Origin: Rhodococcus sp. KBS0724
GTDB taxonomy: Bacteria > Actinomycetota > Actinomycetes > Mycobacteriales > Mycobacteriaceae
Length of the DNA stretch: 64,000 bases
Assembly (NCBI RefSeq): GCF_005938745.2
Contig: NZ_VCBX02000001.1
Coordinates: forward strand, 62,001 to 126,000
Reading direction: 5' to 3'
Positions within the stretch are counted from its first letter, which is position 1. Each line of letters begins with the position of its first letter. Below, one piece after another: positions 35,963 through 46,074 of this stretch. The notes under the pieces are model-generated. The model did not search any database, was not told where the DNA came from, and worked only from the letters and a program-made list of their open reading frames with translations. Both the position numbers and the translations under genes were made by a program.

Positions 35963-37652
35963 ACGGGACACCTTGCCAGACGGCGGTGTCGGCGGGGATC
36001 GTGCCGTTGCCGGGGAGCGGACCACTGGCAAGCAGAACCTCGCCGTCGGGAAGCGGGATCGATTCCGAAGAGGTGTTCACGACGACGCGCAGTGTACTGC
36101 CGCGCCGGAAGTCCAGAACCTGATCGTTGTCGTTGTCGTTGTCACCGCTCATCCAGGTCAGCGGCTCGGTGGCCAGCGCCGACAGACTGCGCCGTAGCGC
36201 CAGAGCGCTGCGGTACAGCTCGAGAGTGGAGTCGGCATTGCCCGTCTGGAACTCGACGGTGCGCTCACCCCAGCCTTGTGGCTGCGGCAACCAGGGTGCT
36301 TGATTGGCATTCGCGGGGCTGAACCCGTACGGCGCGGTGTCGCCCGACCATGGCAGTGGCACACGGCAGCCGTCGCGGCCACGTTCGCGGTGTCCCGTGC
36401 GTTCCCAGATCGGATCCTGCAACTGATCGTCCGGGATGTTCTCCACCTCGGCGAGGCCGAGTTCTTCGCCCTGATAGATGTAGACACCACCGGGGAGCGC
36501 AAGCATCAGCATCGCCGCCGCACGTGCGCGGCGCTCGCCGAGTTCGAAGTCGCCGGGGATGTCGCGGATCTGGCTCAGGAACCATGTACGCGAATCTGTC
36601 TGCGGCCTGGCATATTTCGACAGATGGCGAACGCCATCGTGGTTGGACAACACCCAGGTGGGAGATGCATTCACCGCGGCATGCGACGTGATCGTCGTGT
36701 CGATGACGCTGCGCAGAGTCGATCCGTTCCACGGTGCGAGCAGGAAGTTGAAGTTGAACGCACTGTGGAGTTCGTCCGGGCGCAGGTAACGAGTGAGGCG
36801 GGCGGGGTTGCCCACCCAGGCTTCGGCGACAAAAACACGCGGCGGGTCGTAACTGTCGGCCACCGCACGCCACGAACGGTAGATGTCATGCACCTCGTCG
36901 CGGTCGAAGTGCGGATGCTCTACCGGTTCGGAACCGTCGGCGGGGATCGGCGTGGGATATGTCAGCCCGTTCAGGTCGGGCAGATCTGCGTCCTTGCACA
37001 GTGACTGAGCAACGTCGATGCGGAATCCGTCGACACCACGGTCGAACCAGAACCGCAACGTGGTCTCGAAGTCGCCGCGGATATCGTCGTTGCGCCAGTT
37101 AATATCCGGCTGCCCCGGTGTGAACAGGTGCAGGTACCACTCACCTGGATTGCCGTCCGAATCCTTGATCCGTGTCCATGCGGGACCGCCGAAGGAACTG
37201 ACCCAGTCGTTCGGGGCTTCGTCGCCGGCCGCGCCTTTGCCGGGGCGGAAGTGGAACCGGTCGCGCTCAGGCGATCCGGGCTGCGCGAGCAAGGCTTCCC
37301 GGAACCACGGATGGGCCTCGGAGACGTGATTGGGCACCAGGTCGAGGATGACGCGCATACCGAGATCATGAGCTTCGGTGATCATGGCCTCGGCCTGCTC
37401 AATCGTTCCGAAAGACGGTTCGATGCTGCGGTAATCGGAGATGTCGTAGCCGGCGTCCTCCATCGGCGACGGGTACCACGGATTGACCCAGATCGCGTCG
37501 ACACCTAGCTTTGCCAGATAGCTCAAGCGATTTCGGATTCCGGCGATGTCGCCGACGCCGTCACCATTTCCGTCGGCGAAGCTGCGGATGTAGACCTGGT
37601 AGATCGCGGCGCTGCGCCACCAGTCGTTATCGCGGAAAATATTGTCAGGCAA
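35928..37652 (-). CDS. GH13 alpha-glucosidase
   Basis: Glycoside hydrolase family 13 enzyme of 574 residues with the oligo-1,6-glucosidase/alpha-glucosidase layout. Conserved regions are DLVPNHVS (region I), GFRIDVA with the nucleophile Asp (region II), FVAEAW with the acid/base Glu (region III) and LSNHD (region IV). QPDINWRNDD near region II is typical of the alpha-glucosidase subgroup. It would hydrolyse maltose-, isomaltose- or sucrose-like sugars in the cytoplasm, since no signal peptide is seen. It follows the sugar-isomerase-like gene by 43 nt and overlaps the phosphatase gene. Confidence 0.92.
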   Translation of the reverse strand: MPDNIFRDNDWWRSAAIYQVYIRSFADGNGDGVGDIAGIRNRLSYLAKLGVDAIWVNPWYPSPMEDAGYDISDYRSIEPSFGTIEQAEAMITEAHDLGMRVILDLVPNHVSEAHPWFREALLAQPGSPERDRFHFRPGKGAAGDEAPNDWVSSFGGPAWTRIKDSDGNPGEWYLHLFTPGQPDINWRNDDIRGDFETTLRFWFDRGVDGFRIDVAQSLCKDADLPDLNGLTYPTPIPADGSEPVEHPHFDRDEVHDIYRSWRAVADSYDPPRVFVAEAWVGNPARLTRYLRPDELHSAFNFNFLLAPWNGSTLRSVIDTTITSHAAVNASPTWVLSNHDGVRHLSKYARPQTDSRTWFLSQIRDIPGDFELGERRARAAAMLMLALPGGVYIYQGEELGLAEVENIPDDQLQDPIWERTGHRERGRDGCRVPLPWSGDTAPYGFSPANANQAPWLPQPQGWGERTVEFQTGNADSTLELYRSALALRRSLSALATEPLTWMSGDNDNDNDQVLDFRRGSTLRVVVNTSSESIPLPDGEVLLASGPLPGNGTIPADTAVWQGVPCATTPDPTRAP

Positions 37653-37695
37653 GGTGTTTCTCTTCTCGGTAGGGGTGTTACGGCTCAGTAGGCTC

Positions 37696-38613
37696 TTACA
37701 GAACGAGTAGCGGTCGCAGAGTGGTCTCGGCGATCTTCAATCCCGTTTTGATGCGCTCTTCTCCGCCGCGCCAGACGGGGTCCTCATGTTCCACGGACAG
37801 CGTTCCGGTGAAGCCGTGCTCGTACAAAGCGTCGACGATGGGGCTCCACTCGATTTGCCCCCGTCCGGGGACTCGATATCGCCACCAGCCGGCATCCCAG
37901 GGGTTCTCGCGAGCAGCTTTGCCGAAGATCCCGTACCGGTTGAGTCGGTCTTGCCGGATCTCGACGTCCTTGGCCTGCGCGTGCACGATCCGGTGTGCAT
38001 ACGGCGCGATAGTCGTCAGAGGATCGATGCCCTGCCACACCAAATGCGAAGGGTCCCAGTTCAGATAGAGACCCAAATCGAACATCCACTCCCAGAGTTC
38101 GGGGGAGTAGGCGAGGTTGGCCGGGTAGCCGTCGGGATGCCACCCTTCCATCGGGCAGTTCTCGATGGTGATCTGCACGTCGCGTTCGCCGGCGTAGTCG
38201 ACGATATCGCGGAAGGCTGGTTCGGCGTCGGCCATGTTCTGGGCGACTGTCCGTGTCCAGTCGCGGCCGATGAACGTTCCCACGTACGGCACACCGAGCG
38301 TCGACGCCGTGTCGATCACACACTTCAGGTGGGTTCTGATTACCTCGCGGCGAACCGGGTCGGGGTGAAGGTTGTTCTCGTAGTACGCGAGGGCGGAAAT
38401 CGAGAGATCATGCCGTGCCAGGAGGTCCCAGGTCTTGTCCGCCTCACGGGACCCGAAAGTCTCGACAGGCAGATGAGCAGCTTCGTAGAACTGTCGCCCG
38501 ACGCTCGGCCAGGTGGCGACTTCCAACGCGTCGTAACCGGTTTTCCCCGCCCACGTGGCAATTTCCTCGAGGCTGAGCATCGGTAGGGCCGCGGTCAACA
38601 TACCTAGCTTCAC
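37696..38613 (-). CDS. Xylose-isomerase-like sugar phosphate isomerase/epimerase
   Basis: TIM-barrel protein of 305 residues (AP endonuclease 2/xylose isomerase-like). Metal-binding residues are suggested by TIENCPMEG (Glu), NWDPSHLVWQGID (Asp/His), HAQAKDVEI and SVEHEDP (Glu). The family includes sugar epimerases and inosose isomerases. It is the first gene of an operon with the GH13 glucosidase and phosphatase, so it may process the sugar released by the glucosidase. The substrate is not determined. Confidence 0.88.
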   Translation of the reverse strand: MKLGMLTAALPMLSLEEIATWAGKTGYDALEVATWPSVGRQFYEAAHLPVETFGSREADKTWDLLARHDLSISALAYYENNLHPDPVRREVIRTHLKCVIDTASTLGVPYVGTFIGRDWTRTVAQNMADAEPAFRDIVDYAGERDVQITIENCPMEGWHPDGYPANLAYSPELWEWMFDLGLYLNWDPSHLVWQGIDPLTTIAPYAHRIVHAQAKDVEIRQDRLNRYGIFGKAARENPWDAGWWRYRVPGRGQIEWSPIVDALYEHGFTGTLSVEHEDPVWRGGEERIKTGLKIAETTLRPLLVL

Positions 38614-38688
38614 TCAACTGTTCTAACAGGTTGAGTGCGTTCGAATTTCGGAAGTCTTGGTGAGTGAGAAAGACGGAGACTCGAGTCG

Positions 38689-38710
38689 AAACGTCCCCGC
38701 GGGGACGTTT
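38689..38710. terminator. 22-bp perfect palindrome upstream of the HNH gene
   Basis: Half-site AAACGTCCCCG repeated as its complement with no loop, followed by TTCGG. It lies in the 159-bp divergent region between the sugar isomerase and the DUF222 HNH gene, so it does not sit at a gene end; it could be an operator or a leader hairpin instead of a terminator. Confidence 0.4.
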
Positions 38711-38772
38711 TCGGCAAACCTGTCGGTACCGGCGGCTAAGGTCGACGCACATTCGCAGGGTGGGGGAACATC

Positions 38773-40014
38773 ATGACGGAAACAGACAGGGAAACGGTCG
38801 ATCGGCTCGGTACCGAAATCTGCGCACTTGCCGGGCATATTGCTGCGGCAACGGCCCGATTCCTTATTTTGGTGGCGCGGTTCGACGAGACTCGCGGCTG
38901 GACGGGGCCAGGCCTGCATTCCTGTGCCCATTGGCTTTCGTGGAAGTGCGGGCTGAGCCAACACACCGGACGCGAATATGTCCGGGTTGCAAAAGCTCTC
39001 ACCACATTGCCGACCATGCGTGCTGCGTTCGAAGAAGGCCGCCTTTCGTATTCCAAAGTGCGATCTTTGACGCGCGTTGCCACACCGCTCAACGACAAAC
39101 AGATGGTGCGACTCGGTACGAGTGCTCCGGCCGGTCAGATCGACCGTCTTGTTGCCGGATTGCGCAAGGCAACGAGTGATGATCAGGGTAAGCCGAAGCT
39201 GGACAGGTTCGAAACCCGATGGCACTGGGATCCGGACACCGGCGACTTCGTTTTCCGGGGACGCCTAGCAGCCCAAGACGGCGCAAAGGTATTGGCGGCG
39301 TTAGCAAATGCGGAGCGGGACCGCACGCGCACCGGTGACGAATCTGAAGAGTCTGAAAAGCCTGCAGAGCCGCAAAAACGCCCACCGCGCGATATCGGAC
39401 CAGCGCTGGTCGCGATGGCTGACATCGTCTCGGTAGCAAAGGATGCCGGTAAGCGTAGCCGTCCAGCCGAAGTGGTGTTTCTACGCGAGGAGAAGGTTAT
39501 GCGAGTGTCCGGTGGGCCTGCGCTCGAGGACGCTGACGCCGACGAAGTGCTGTGTGATGCACGGGTGCGGACGGCAAGCACCAAGCAGAAATGCATGCTC
39601 AGCCTTGGTCGGCGGACTCGCATCACCAGTGCAAAGCAAGTGATGGCGCTCATGTACCGCGACGGGTGTTGCCGCACACCAGGATGTGGACGAACTCGAT
39701 TCCTGCACGCTCATCATGTTCGATTCTGGCGCGCTGGCGGGAAGACTGACCTGGACAACCTGATCATGTTGTGCGGCACGTGCCATCGGGCGTTGCACCG
39801 CGATGAATTCACAATTATCGCGCGGGGCGAGCAGCAATTCGAGTTCCGTCTTCGTGGCGGTTCGGTGATGGAACCGGCTCCGCCGTCAGTGGGTTTCGCG
39901 GATCGATTGCTCAGCGGAGAGGTTGCTGACGATGCGATAGTGCCCGACTGGGGCGGTGACGCTCTCCACTTGAATCACGCGGTCAGCGTCATTCTGGACG
40001 GTTGGGCTGCGTGA
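38773..40014 (+). CDS. DUF222/13E12-type HNH endonuclease-like protein
   Basis: Protein of 413 residues. The N-terminal two thirds are the DUF222 (13E12 repeat) domain, seen from the WTGPGLHSCAHWLSWKCGLS block and the VAKALTTLPTMRAAFEEGRLSYSKVR block. The C-terminus carries an HNH nuclease motif: CCRTPGCGRTRFLHAHHVRFW, then TDLDNLIMLCGTCHRALH, with the Cys residues and His ligands present. The family is multicopy in mycobacteria and rhodococci and scattered over genomes; its function is not established. ATG 38773 is preceded by a GGGGG stretch. It overlaps the convergent thioesterase gene by 26 nt. Confidence 0.88.
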   Translation: MTETDRETVDRLGTEICALAGHIAAATARFLILVARFDETRGWTGPGLHSCAHWLSWKCGLSQHTGREYVRVAKALTTLPTMRAAFEEGRLSYSKVRSLTRVATPLNDKQMVRLGTSAPAGQIDRLVAGLRKATSDDQGKPKLDRFETRWHWDPDTGDFVFRGRLAAQDGAKVLAALANAERDRTRTGDESEESEKPAEPQKRPPRDIGPALVAMADIVSVAKDAGKRSRPAEVVFLREEKVMRVSGGPALEDADADEVLCDARVRTASTKQKCMLSLGRRTRITSAKQVMALMYRDGCCRTPGCGRTRFLHAHHVRFWRAGGKTDLDNLIMLCGTCHRALHRDEFTIIARGEQQFEFRLRGGSVMEPAPPSVGFADRLLSGEVADDAIVPDWGGDALHLNHAVSVILDGWAA

Positions 40015-40891
40015 GTAGCGGCCTGTGGAGAGTCACTGTTGCCAATGCCAGCAGTCGGTCGTCCGCACTGGCGTCCACTAATTGGATGCTCAGCACGGCG
40101 TGATCCGAAGCGTCGCGGATCACCGTGCCATAGGATCGCGCGGGTCCAGTGCGGACTTGTGACAGGTAGTGCATCTGCATGTCTGTTGCAACCAGTTCGG
40201 GCCGCATAGCCTGGGCTGCTGATTCCACGAGCAGTGCCTGCGCGCCACCCATGATCGTGCCGATTTGATTGACCACAAACGGTGTGAGGTCGAGTTCGAG
40301 AACGCCGGCCGAAGCATCGATGACGCGCATTCCGAGTCGGGAGTAGATCGTTCCCTCGACCGCTTGGGTCGGATGCTCCCTGAGTGTGCCGATCCACTGG
40401 TCCGGGGTGTACGAATCCGCGTCGCCCGCGGCAGAACGAGGAATGCGGGCGAAGGTGACAAGTCCACGAGCAGCGAGTGTGGGTCCGCTGCCCGAGTCGA
40501 TCGCCTCGGCCAACTCGCGGAGGTCGGTGCGGCCGTGGCCGTCGTAGACATCGGCAGAGACGATGATCGTCTTCTTGCCGATGCGCACGAGCTTACTGTC
40601 GACAACGATCGGTCCCTCGGTCAGCGGACCGGCGGAATGTAGCGAGAGATCCTGGGTTGCAGTCCAATCGGGCCGGCAGGCCACCAAGGCTGGGTCGGAG
40701 GTTACATAATCGGCGACGGTCATCAGTACTCCCAAGGAGGCCTGGCCCGCGTGTGATCGCAGCTTGTCGGTGAGATCGGCCCGCATCAGCGAGCGCTCCG
40801 GTGTCGCCTGAAACGAGGCCAGTCCGAAGTCGGAGGTGAAGGTTTTCAGGCTGGCAAGCACCTGTAGCGACGAACCGTTCGCAAGGACCAT
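39989..40891 (-). CDS. Double-hotdog acyl-CoA thioesterase-like protein
   Basis: Protein of 300 residues with two hotdog-fold (PaaI/acyl-CoA thioesterase-like) domains. The first (about 35-145) includes HAGQASLGVLMTVADY; the second (about 175-290) includes VNQIGTIMGGAQALLVESAAQA, where GG and the following helix mark the active site. The family hydrolyses acyl-CoAs. ATG 40891 is immediately preceded by a perfect inverted repeat (40895-40915) and shows no clear ribosome site. The substrate is unknown. Confidence 0.8.
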   Translation of the reverse strand: MVLANGSSLQVLASLKTFTSDFGLASFQATPERSLMRADLTDKLRSHAGQASLGVLMTVADYVTSDPALVACRPDWTATQDLSLHSAGPLTEGPIVVDSKLVRIGKKTIIVSADVYDGHGRTDLRELAEAIDSGSGPTLAARGLVTFARIPRSAAGDADSYTPDQWIGTLREHPTQAVEGTIYSRLGMRVIDASAGVLELDLTPFVVNQIGTIMGGAQALLVESAAQAMRPELVATDMQMHYLSQVRTGPARSYGTVIRDASDHAVLSIQLVDASADDRLLALATVTLHRPLLTQPNRPE

Positions 40892-40894
40892 AAA

Positions 40895-40915
40895 AATGAG
40901 AATAGCATTCTCATT
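40895..40915 (-). promoter_or_regulatory. 9-3-9 inverted repeat at the thioesterase start
   Basis: Arms AATGAGAAT (40895-40903) and ATTCTCATT (40907-40915) flank AGC. Reading the minus strand, the hairpin is followed by TTTA just before the thioesterase ATG and covers the stop of the alpha/beta hydrolase gene. It can be read either as an A/T-rich terminator for the hydrolase or as an operator of the Fur/Zur type for the thioesterase. Confidence 0.5.
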
Positions 40916-41783
40916 CGACGGATCGAATCAGATCGGCGAGTTGGTCTGGCTGATCGATCATCGCGTGATGGTGGGCGGGACGCAGGACGTGGAAGCTCCC
41001 GCCCAGGTAGGTTGCGAGCCGCTGTTGTTTGGCCATCCAGGACACCGACCACGGTGTCGAGTGCCCGGTGTGGGCAGCTACGACGCTGATGCCGATGTCC
41101 GGCAGTCGGTGATCATCGGACTCGCGTAACTTGTTGAGCTCCATGGCCATATCGGTGTATGCGACGTATTCGATCATGGCAGCTTCGAGGTAGTGCGGTT
41201 CGCGGTAGATGTGACGAACCCATTCGGCCATTGTGTGCGACGGGCCTGTCGGTGGCACTGACTGGTTGAGAATTTTTCGGGTGGTTGTGCCCAGAAGTCG
41301 TTGCAACCCAGTTGTGCTGAAGGATGTGGCGGCCGCATGTGAGGCTGCCAGAAGGAGGTGGCGGGGGATGATTCGCTTCGGGTTCTTCTCGGCGCTGGAG
41401 TCGAGTAGGAGGATGCCTGCCGTCCGAGCGGGGAACAGTCTGGCAAAACCTTCGACGTAGAATCCGGCTATCGAATGGCCAACTGCCACAGCAGGTTCAG
41501 TGATTCCGACGGCATCGAGAACGTCGGCGATGCGTTGCGCTTCGCTGTGCCCGGTCGGGACTTCAAAGGATGGGTCGCTGAGTCCGAAGCCCGGTCGATC
41601 GAACCGGATCACGGTGTGGTCGCGGCTGAGGTTGCGTGCGCAGTCGTCCCAGTCGAACCAGTTGCCGGCCAGTCCGCCGCAGAGGACGACGGCGGGTCCG
41701 TCGCCCTCTACGAGCACGTGCAGGCTGTCCCCGCCGACCGTCATCAACTCGCCCGGTGGTTTCACGTGGAACAGTCCCGGCAC
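40911..41783 (-). CDS. Alpha/beta hydrolase
   Basis: Hydrolase of 290 residues. The oxyanion region is LCGGLAGNWFDW, the nucleophile elbow is VGHSIAGFY (Ser), an acidic residue lies near PDIGISVVAAHTGHS and the C-terminal His in LRPAHHHAMID. The core is similar to epoxide hydrolase/haloperoxidase-like enzymes, but the substrate is unknown. It lies 11 nt after lysX on the same strand and is probably co-transcribed with it. Confidence 0.85.
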   Translation of the reverse strand: MPGLFHVKPPGELMTVGGDSLHVLVEGDGPAVVLCGGLAGNWFDWDDCARNLSRDHTVIRFDRPGFGLSDPSFEVPTGHSEAQRIADVLDAVGITEPAVAVGHSIAGFYVEGFARLFPARTAGILLLDSSAEKNPKRIIPRHLLLAASHAAATSFSTTGLQRLLGTTTRKILNQSVPPTGPSHTMAEWVRHIYREPHYLEAAMIEYVAYTDMAMELNKLRESDDHRLPDIGISVVAAHTGHSTPWSVSWMAKQQRLATYLGGSFHVLRPAHHHAMIDQPDQLADLIRSVE

Positions 41784-41794
41784 CAGAGCCTCGA

Positions 41795-44700
41795 TTACTG
41801 GCGTGGTTTCGCGAGGGGGAACGCCAAGGTTTCGCGGATGCTGCCGCCGGTGATCAGCATGACAACACGGTCGACGCCCATTCCGAGTCCGCCCGTCGGT
41901 GGCATCGCGTGTTCGAGAGCTTGGAGGAATTCCTCGTCCAACTCCATGGCCTCTGGGTCGCCGCCGGCCGCCAGCATCGACTGCTCGGTAAGACGATTGC
42001 GCTGATCAACCGGGTCGGTCAGCTCGCTGTACGCCGTTCCGAGTTCCACTCCCCACGCCACCAGGTCCCATTTCTCGGCGACGCCGGGAATGTTGCGGTG
42101 CGGGCGGGTGAGCGGCGACATCGAGGTGGGAAAGTTGGTGTAGAACGTCGGGAACTCGGTGAAGTCCTCGACCAGGTGCTCGTACATTTCCTGTGCCACG
42201 GCACCGGCGTCCCAGTTGGACTGATACGGAATTTCGTTGTCGTCGCACAATTTTTGCAGCTTTTCCAGGCTTGTCTCCGGCGATACGTCGACGCCAAGTT
42301 TTTCGGCGACGGCCCCGTGCATCGTCTTGACGGGCCACTCGCCGGAGATGTCGACCTCGACCAATTCGCCGTCGGGTCCTGGCCGCATGATGATCTCGCG
42401 TCCGAACGCTGCCACGGCCGCGGCCTGGATGAGCTCGCGGCACATCCGCATCATGCCCTCGTAATCACTGTGCGCTTCGTACGCCTCGAGGATCGTGAAT
42501 TCGGGGTTGTGTTTGAAGTCGACACCTTCGTTGCGGAATACGCGTCCGATCTCGAAGACCTTTTCCATACCGGCGACGCACAACCGCTTCAGGTACAACT
42601 CGGGCGCGATGCGTAGGTACAGATCGAGGTTGTACGCATTGATGTGCGTCAGGAACGGTGCAGCGTTGGCGCCGCCGTGAACCTGCTGCAGGATCGGCGT
42701 CTCCACCTCGAGGAACCCGCGGTTCCCGAGCGAATCACGCAGCGACTTGACGACGGCACTTCTGGCTTCGAGCAGGTCGCGGGCCTTGGGGTTGAGAGCG
42801 ATGTCGAGGTATCGCTGGCGGACACGAGTTTCGGGATCCGACAGACCCTTCCACTTGTCGGGCAGCGGATGCAGGCACTTGCCGTTCATGCGCCATTCGA
42901 GGGCGACCAGCGACAGTTCACCCTTGCGGCTACGACCGATGGTTCCGCTGACCTCGATCAGGTCGCCGAGATCGAATTCGGCGGCGAACTCCGTCAACTT
43001 CTCGCGCCCGACGTGGTCCTGGTCCACCAGTACCTGAATGTCGCCGGACCAGTCACGCACGTCGGCGAATGCAACACCGCCGTAGTCACGGATCCGGAGG
43101 ATTCGCCCGGCAATCCGTACCCGGGTGCCTTCCGGTGACTGTGCTGCCGCGGCAATCGTGTGTGTCGGGGGGTAGGCGACGGGATACGCGCTGATGCCTT
43201 CGTCGGCGAGCGTCGCCAGTTTGTTCATCCGGACGCGAACCTGCTCGGGCCGTCGTGGTCCCGGTGCTGCCACCGCCGGTGCGGAGTCCGGCAGGCTGCC
43301 GTCGGCGTGCAGACCTTCGGCGGTGACCAGTGCAGCTGGCAGCGTTTCGTGAATTCCGGTGTGCTGGGTTGCCTTGCTGGATCTGCGACTGACGGTAGGT
43401 AGAACAACAAAGCCTTCGGCGATCGCCGACGCAAATCCGACGCGGGGGAGTTCGCGATTGTCCTCGAAGCACAGGAAGCGCGGCGCCCAGTCCGGCTGAT
43501 ACTTCACGTTGGAGCGGTACAGGGCTTCGAGCTGCCACCAACGGGAGAAGAAGACCAACACCGATCGCCAGATACGCAGGATCGGTCCGGCGCCGATACG
43601 GGAGCCTTCCTCGAACACGGATCGGAACACCGCAAAGTTGAGCGAGACTCGGACGATGCCGAATTCGTCGGAGCGCGTGGCAAGTTCGGAGACCATCAAC
43701 TCCACAACACCGTTGGGTGCGGTCGGCTTACGCCGCATGAGGTCGAGGGAGACGCCGTTCGATCCCCACGGGACGAGCGAGAGCATGCCGACGACGGATT
43801 CGTCATCGGTTCCTTCGCCCATCACGGCTTCGACGAGAAGGCAGTCGCCGTCGAGCGGATCGCCCAGCCGGCCGAGTGCCATGGAGAAGCCGCGCTCGGT
43901 TTCGGTGTCGCGCCAGTCGTCGGCGCGAACGATGGCGGCGGACATGTCGATCGGGGGCACGTCGCGGTGGCGTCGCATCCGGACGGTCACGCTGCCGCGT
44001 CGTACGCGAGTGACGGCCTGGCGCACCGGGCGCATGTCGCGTCCGTTGAGATTGAATTCGCGGGTACGCAGGATCGCCTCGTCGCCGAGTTGCAGGACGT
44101 TGAGTCCCGCACGCTTGTAGGCGGTGGCTCCGGTTTCGCTGGCACCCATGACGGCGGTGGCCCAGCCGTACTTCGACGCAAGGTCCTGCCAGGCTTCGAT
44201 GGCGTGCGGCCAGGCTTCGGGATCGCCGATCGGATCGCCGCTGGCCAGGCAGACGCCGATCTCGACGCGGTAGGTGACCGCGGCTTTGCCACTCGGAGCG
44301 AAGATCGCGGCCTTGTCGCGGCGGGTGGCGAAGTAGGCGAGGGAATCGTCGGCACCAAAACCTTGGATGAGTCCGCGGATCGCGGACTCGTCGTTGCCGG
44401 TGAGCGCGTTGTTGGATCGTTGGGCGCGGAAGAGGGTGATGACGGCGGCGAGGAGGGCCATTGCGCCGAGGAGACCGAGGATCGTGTTCACGAAGGCGTG
44501 GGGGTGGCCGTCGAAGACTTCGTTGTCGACCGCCGCTGCAGCAGTCACACGGTTCAGTGCCCAGAGGAATCGCTGCCCTTCCGGGAGCGAGCCGGGGAAG
44601 AGTGCTACCAGTCCCCAGCCCAGCAGGGTAGCGATCGCCATGCCGCCGATCAGGACGCCGAGAGCTTTCCACCCCGCGCCGCGTCGTACGCGGGTGTAGA

Positions 44701-45151
44701 ACTCGGGACGGGCCGCGATCAGAATTCCGATGATGATCAGCAGCACCACCGCGGCGACGGCGTTGTTCGGATTCTTGTCGGTGATCGTGGACGCGATGTC
44801 GGTCAGAGCGATCAGCGCAAGATAGATCGTCAACAGCCACCACGCGATGCGTTTGCGACTGGCGAGTGCGGCAGCGAGCAATCCGACGACGAGCGCCCAC
44901 GACAAGCTCGTATCCGGTGCATCGAAGTAGTAGTTGTCGATGTATTCGCGTGGGACCCGGACGATATGGCGCAGCGTCGGCGAAAGACTCCACAGGAAAA
45001 CGAGGACGGAGAAAACTCCGAGGATCAAGCCGGAAATGTGCGGGACCTGGCTCAGTCGGCCCGACTGGAATCGGCGTGCCTTCCGGGGATTTTCCGGCGG
45101 AGTTTCAACCAACTCCGCGGTTGTATCCGTTACCTCGCTGATAGGTGCCAT
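41795..45151 (-). CDS. lysX: Bifunctional lysyl-phosphatidylglycerol synthetase / lysyl-tRNA synthetase
   Basis: Fusion protein of 1118 residues, as in mycobacterial LysX. The N-terminal part has about seven membrane helices (residues 30-230) and an MprF-type transferase domain ([24 protein letters not shown], and [16 protein letters not shown]). The C-terminal part, from about 610, is a class II lysyl-tRNA synthetase with an OB-fold ([18 protein letters not shown]) and catalytic motifs ([36 protein letters not shown]). It charges tRNA with Lys and transfers Lys to phosphatidylglycerol, giving resistance to cationic peptides. I prefer ATG 45151, which has GGAGG 7 nt upstream. Confidence 0.96.
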   Translation of the reverse strand: MAPISEVTDTTAELVETPPENPRKARRFQSGRLSQVPHISGLILGVFSVLVFLWSLSPTLRHIVRVPREYIDNYYFDAPDTSLSWALVVGLLAAALASRKRIAWWLLTIYLALIALTDIASTITDKNPNNAVAAVVLLIIIGILIAARPEFYTRVRRGAGWKALGVLIGGMAIATLLGWGLVALFPGSLPEGQRFLWALNRVTAAAAVDNEVFDGHPHAFVNTILGLLGAMALLAAVITLFRAQRSNNALTGNDESAIRGLIQGFGADDSLAYFATRRDKAAIFAPSGKAAVTYRVEIGVCLASGDPIGDPEAWPHAIEAWQDLASKYGWATAVMGASETGATAYKRAGLNVLQLGDEAILRTREFNLNGRDMRPVRQAVTRVRRGSVTVRMRRHRDVPPIDMSAAIVRADDWRDTETERGFSMALGRLGDPLDGDCLLVEAVMGEGTDDESVVGMLSLVPWGSNGVSLDLMRRKPTAPNGVVELMVSELATRSDEFGIVRVSLNFAVFRSVFEEGSRIGAGPILRIWRSVLVFFSRWWQLEALYRSNVKYQPDWAPRFLCFEDNRELPRVGFASAIAEGFVVLPTVSRRSSKATQHTGIHETLPAALVTAEGLHADGSLPDSAPAVAAPGPRRPEQVRVRMNKLATLADEGISAYPVAYPPTHTIAAAAQSPEGTRVRIAGRILRIRDYGGVAFADVRDWSGDIQVLVDQDHVGREKLTEFAAEFDLGDLIEVSGTIGRSRKGELSLVALEWRMNGKCLHPLPDKWKGLSDPETRVRQRYLDIALNPKARDLLEARSAVVKSLRDSLGNRGFLEVETPILQQVHGGANAAPFLTHINAYNLDLYLRIAPELYLKRLCVAGMEKVFEIGRVFRNEGVDFKHNPEFTILEAYEAHSDYEGMMRMCRELIQAAAVAAFGREIIMRPGPDGELVEVDISGEWPVKTMHGAVAEKLGVDVSPETSLEKLQKLCDDNEIPYQSNWDAGAVAQEMYEHLVEDFTEFPTFYTNFPTSMSPLTRPHRNIPGVAEKWDLVAWGVELGTAYSELTDPVDQRNRLTEQSMLAAGGDPEAMELDEEFLQALEHAMPPTGGLGMGVDRVVMLITGGSIRETLAFPLAKPRQ

Positions 45152-45229
45152 CGAGCTTCCTCCCATGCCGGTCAATCAGTCCCACTGTTCAGTGTGGCCG
45201 TTCATGTCCGGTTTTGTGCGAGGAGCAGA

Positions 45230-45466
45230 ATGATTGCCATGAGTGCCAACATTCCCGCAGTACCGATCCGCGACGAAATGATCCGTCTCGGCCAGTTCCT
45301 CAAGCTCGCCAACCTCATCGAATCCGGCGCAGAAGCCAAGGAAGTCATCGCCGACGGCATGGTGTCGGTCAACGGCGAGGTGGAGGACCGTCGCGGTCGT
45401 CAGCTCCGTGACGGTGACGTGGTCGAGATCGGCGGGATGGCCGCCAAGGTGGAAGCTCCCGCCTGA
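45230..45466 (+). CDS. S4-domain RNA-binding protein
   Basis: Protein of 78 residues consisting of one S4 RNA-binding domain: IRLGQFLKLANLIESGAEAKEVIADGMVSVNGEVEDRRGRQLRDGDVVEIGG, similar to YbcJ/RlbA-type proteins. AGGAG at 45221-45225 lies 4 nt before ATG 45230; ATG 45239 would shorten it by three residues. It is divergent from lysX across 78 bp. The role of such stand-alone S4 proteins is not known; binding of structured rRNA or tRNA is assumed from the fold. Confidence 0.85.
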   Translation: MIAMSANIPAVPIRDEMIRLGQFLKLANLIESGAEAKEVIADGMVSVNGEVEDRRGRQLRDGDVVEIGGMAAKVEAPA

Positions 45467-45481
45467 TCTCGACCCACACTT

Positions 45482-45958
45482 CTAGCTTTCGCGGACGACT
45501 ACCCCGTCCTGGTCGCTGTAGACGATCTCACCGGGATTGAAGGTGACACCACCGATTTCGACGGGCACGTTCTTCTCGCCGGAACCGGTCTGCGTGCTTT
45601 TGCGCGGGTTGGTGCCGAGAGCTTTGACGCCGATGTCGAGGGTCCGAAGGATCGCGGAGTCACGGACGGCGCCGTTGACGATCACTCCGGCCCAGCCGTT
45701 GTCGACTCCGCGACCGGCGATGATGTCGCCGACCAGAGCAGTGTGGATGCTCGCATCACCGTCGACGACGAGGACGCCGCCGTTGCCCGGTTCGCTGAGG
45801 GTCTGCTTCACCAGCAGGTTGTCCTGGAAGCACTTGATGGTGGTGATGGGGCCGGCAAAAATTTCACGTCCACCGAACGTCGTGAACTGCGTGTCGCAGC
45901 TACGGATGTCGGGTCCGATTTCGTCGGCAAGGTCAGCAGTGGCTACAGGCTCGGTCAT
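45482..45958 (-). CDS. rraA: RraA-family protein (ribonuclease activity regulator / aldolase-like)
   Basis: Protein of 158 residues matching RraA, formerly misnamed MenG. Family blocks are [33 protein letters not shown] and [14 protein letters not shown], ending with [13 protein letters not shown]. coli RraA inhibits RNase E, while related proteins act as oxaloacetate decarboxylase/HMG aldolase; which applies here is open. ATG 45958 matches the family N-terminus ([12 protein letters not shown]); the frame extends 17 residues further without homology. It converges on the S4 gene 15 nt away. Confidence 0.9.
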   Translation of the reverse strand: MTEPVATADLADEIGPDIRSCDTQFTTFGGREIFAGPITTIKCFQDNLLVKQTLSEPGNGGVLVVDGDASIHTALVGDIIAGRGVDNGWAGVIVNGAVRDSAILRTLDIGVKALGTNPRKSTQTGSGEKNVPVEIGGVTFNPGEIVYSDQDGVVVRES

Positions 45959-46074
45959 GCACGACAGAATAGTCGCCGACGAGAAAATGGCTTCTACGAC
46001 TTGGCGCACATCACTTTCCGATAGCCTGGCCCCGAACTATTCGATCCATTGCAGTTGGCGACCAGGAGTATTCT

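Noticed and set aside
38773..40014. DUF222 HNH protein as an intein, retron or group II intron nuclease
   Set aside because: It is a free-standing gene with the full 13E12-type domain and no intein splice motifs or reverse transcriptase nearby.
43803..45466. Long frames on both strands over the lysX N-terminal region
   Set aside because: LysX membrane helices and transferase motifs account for the region; only the last 237 nt of the plus-strand frame, the S4 domain, are real.
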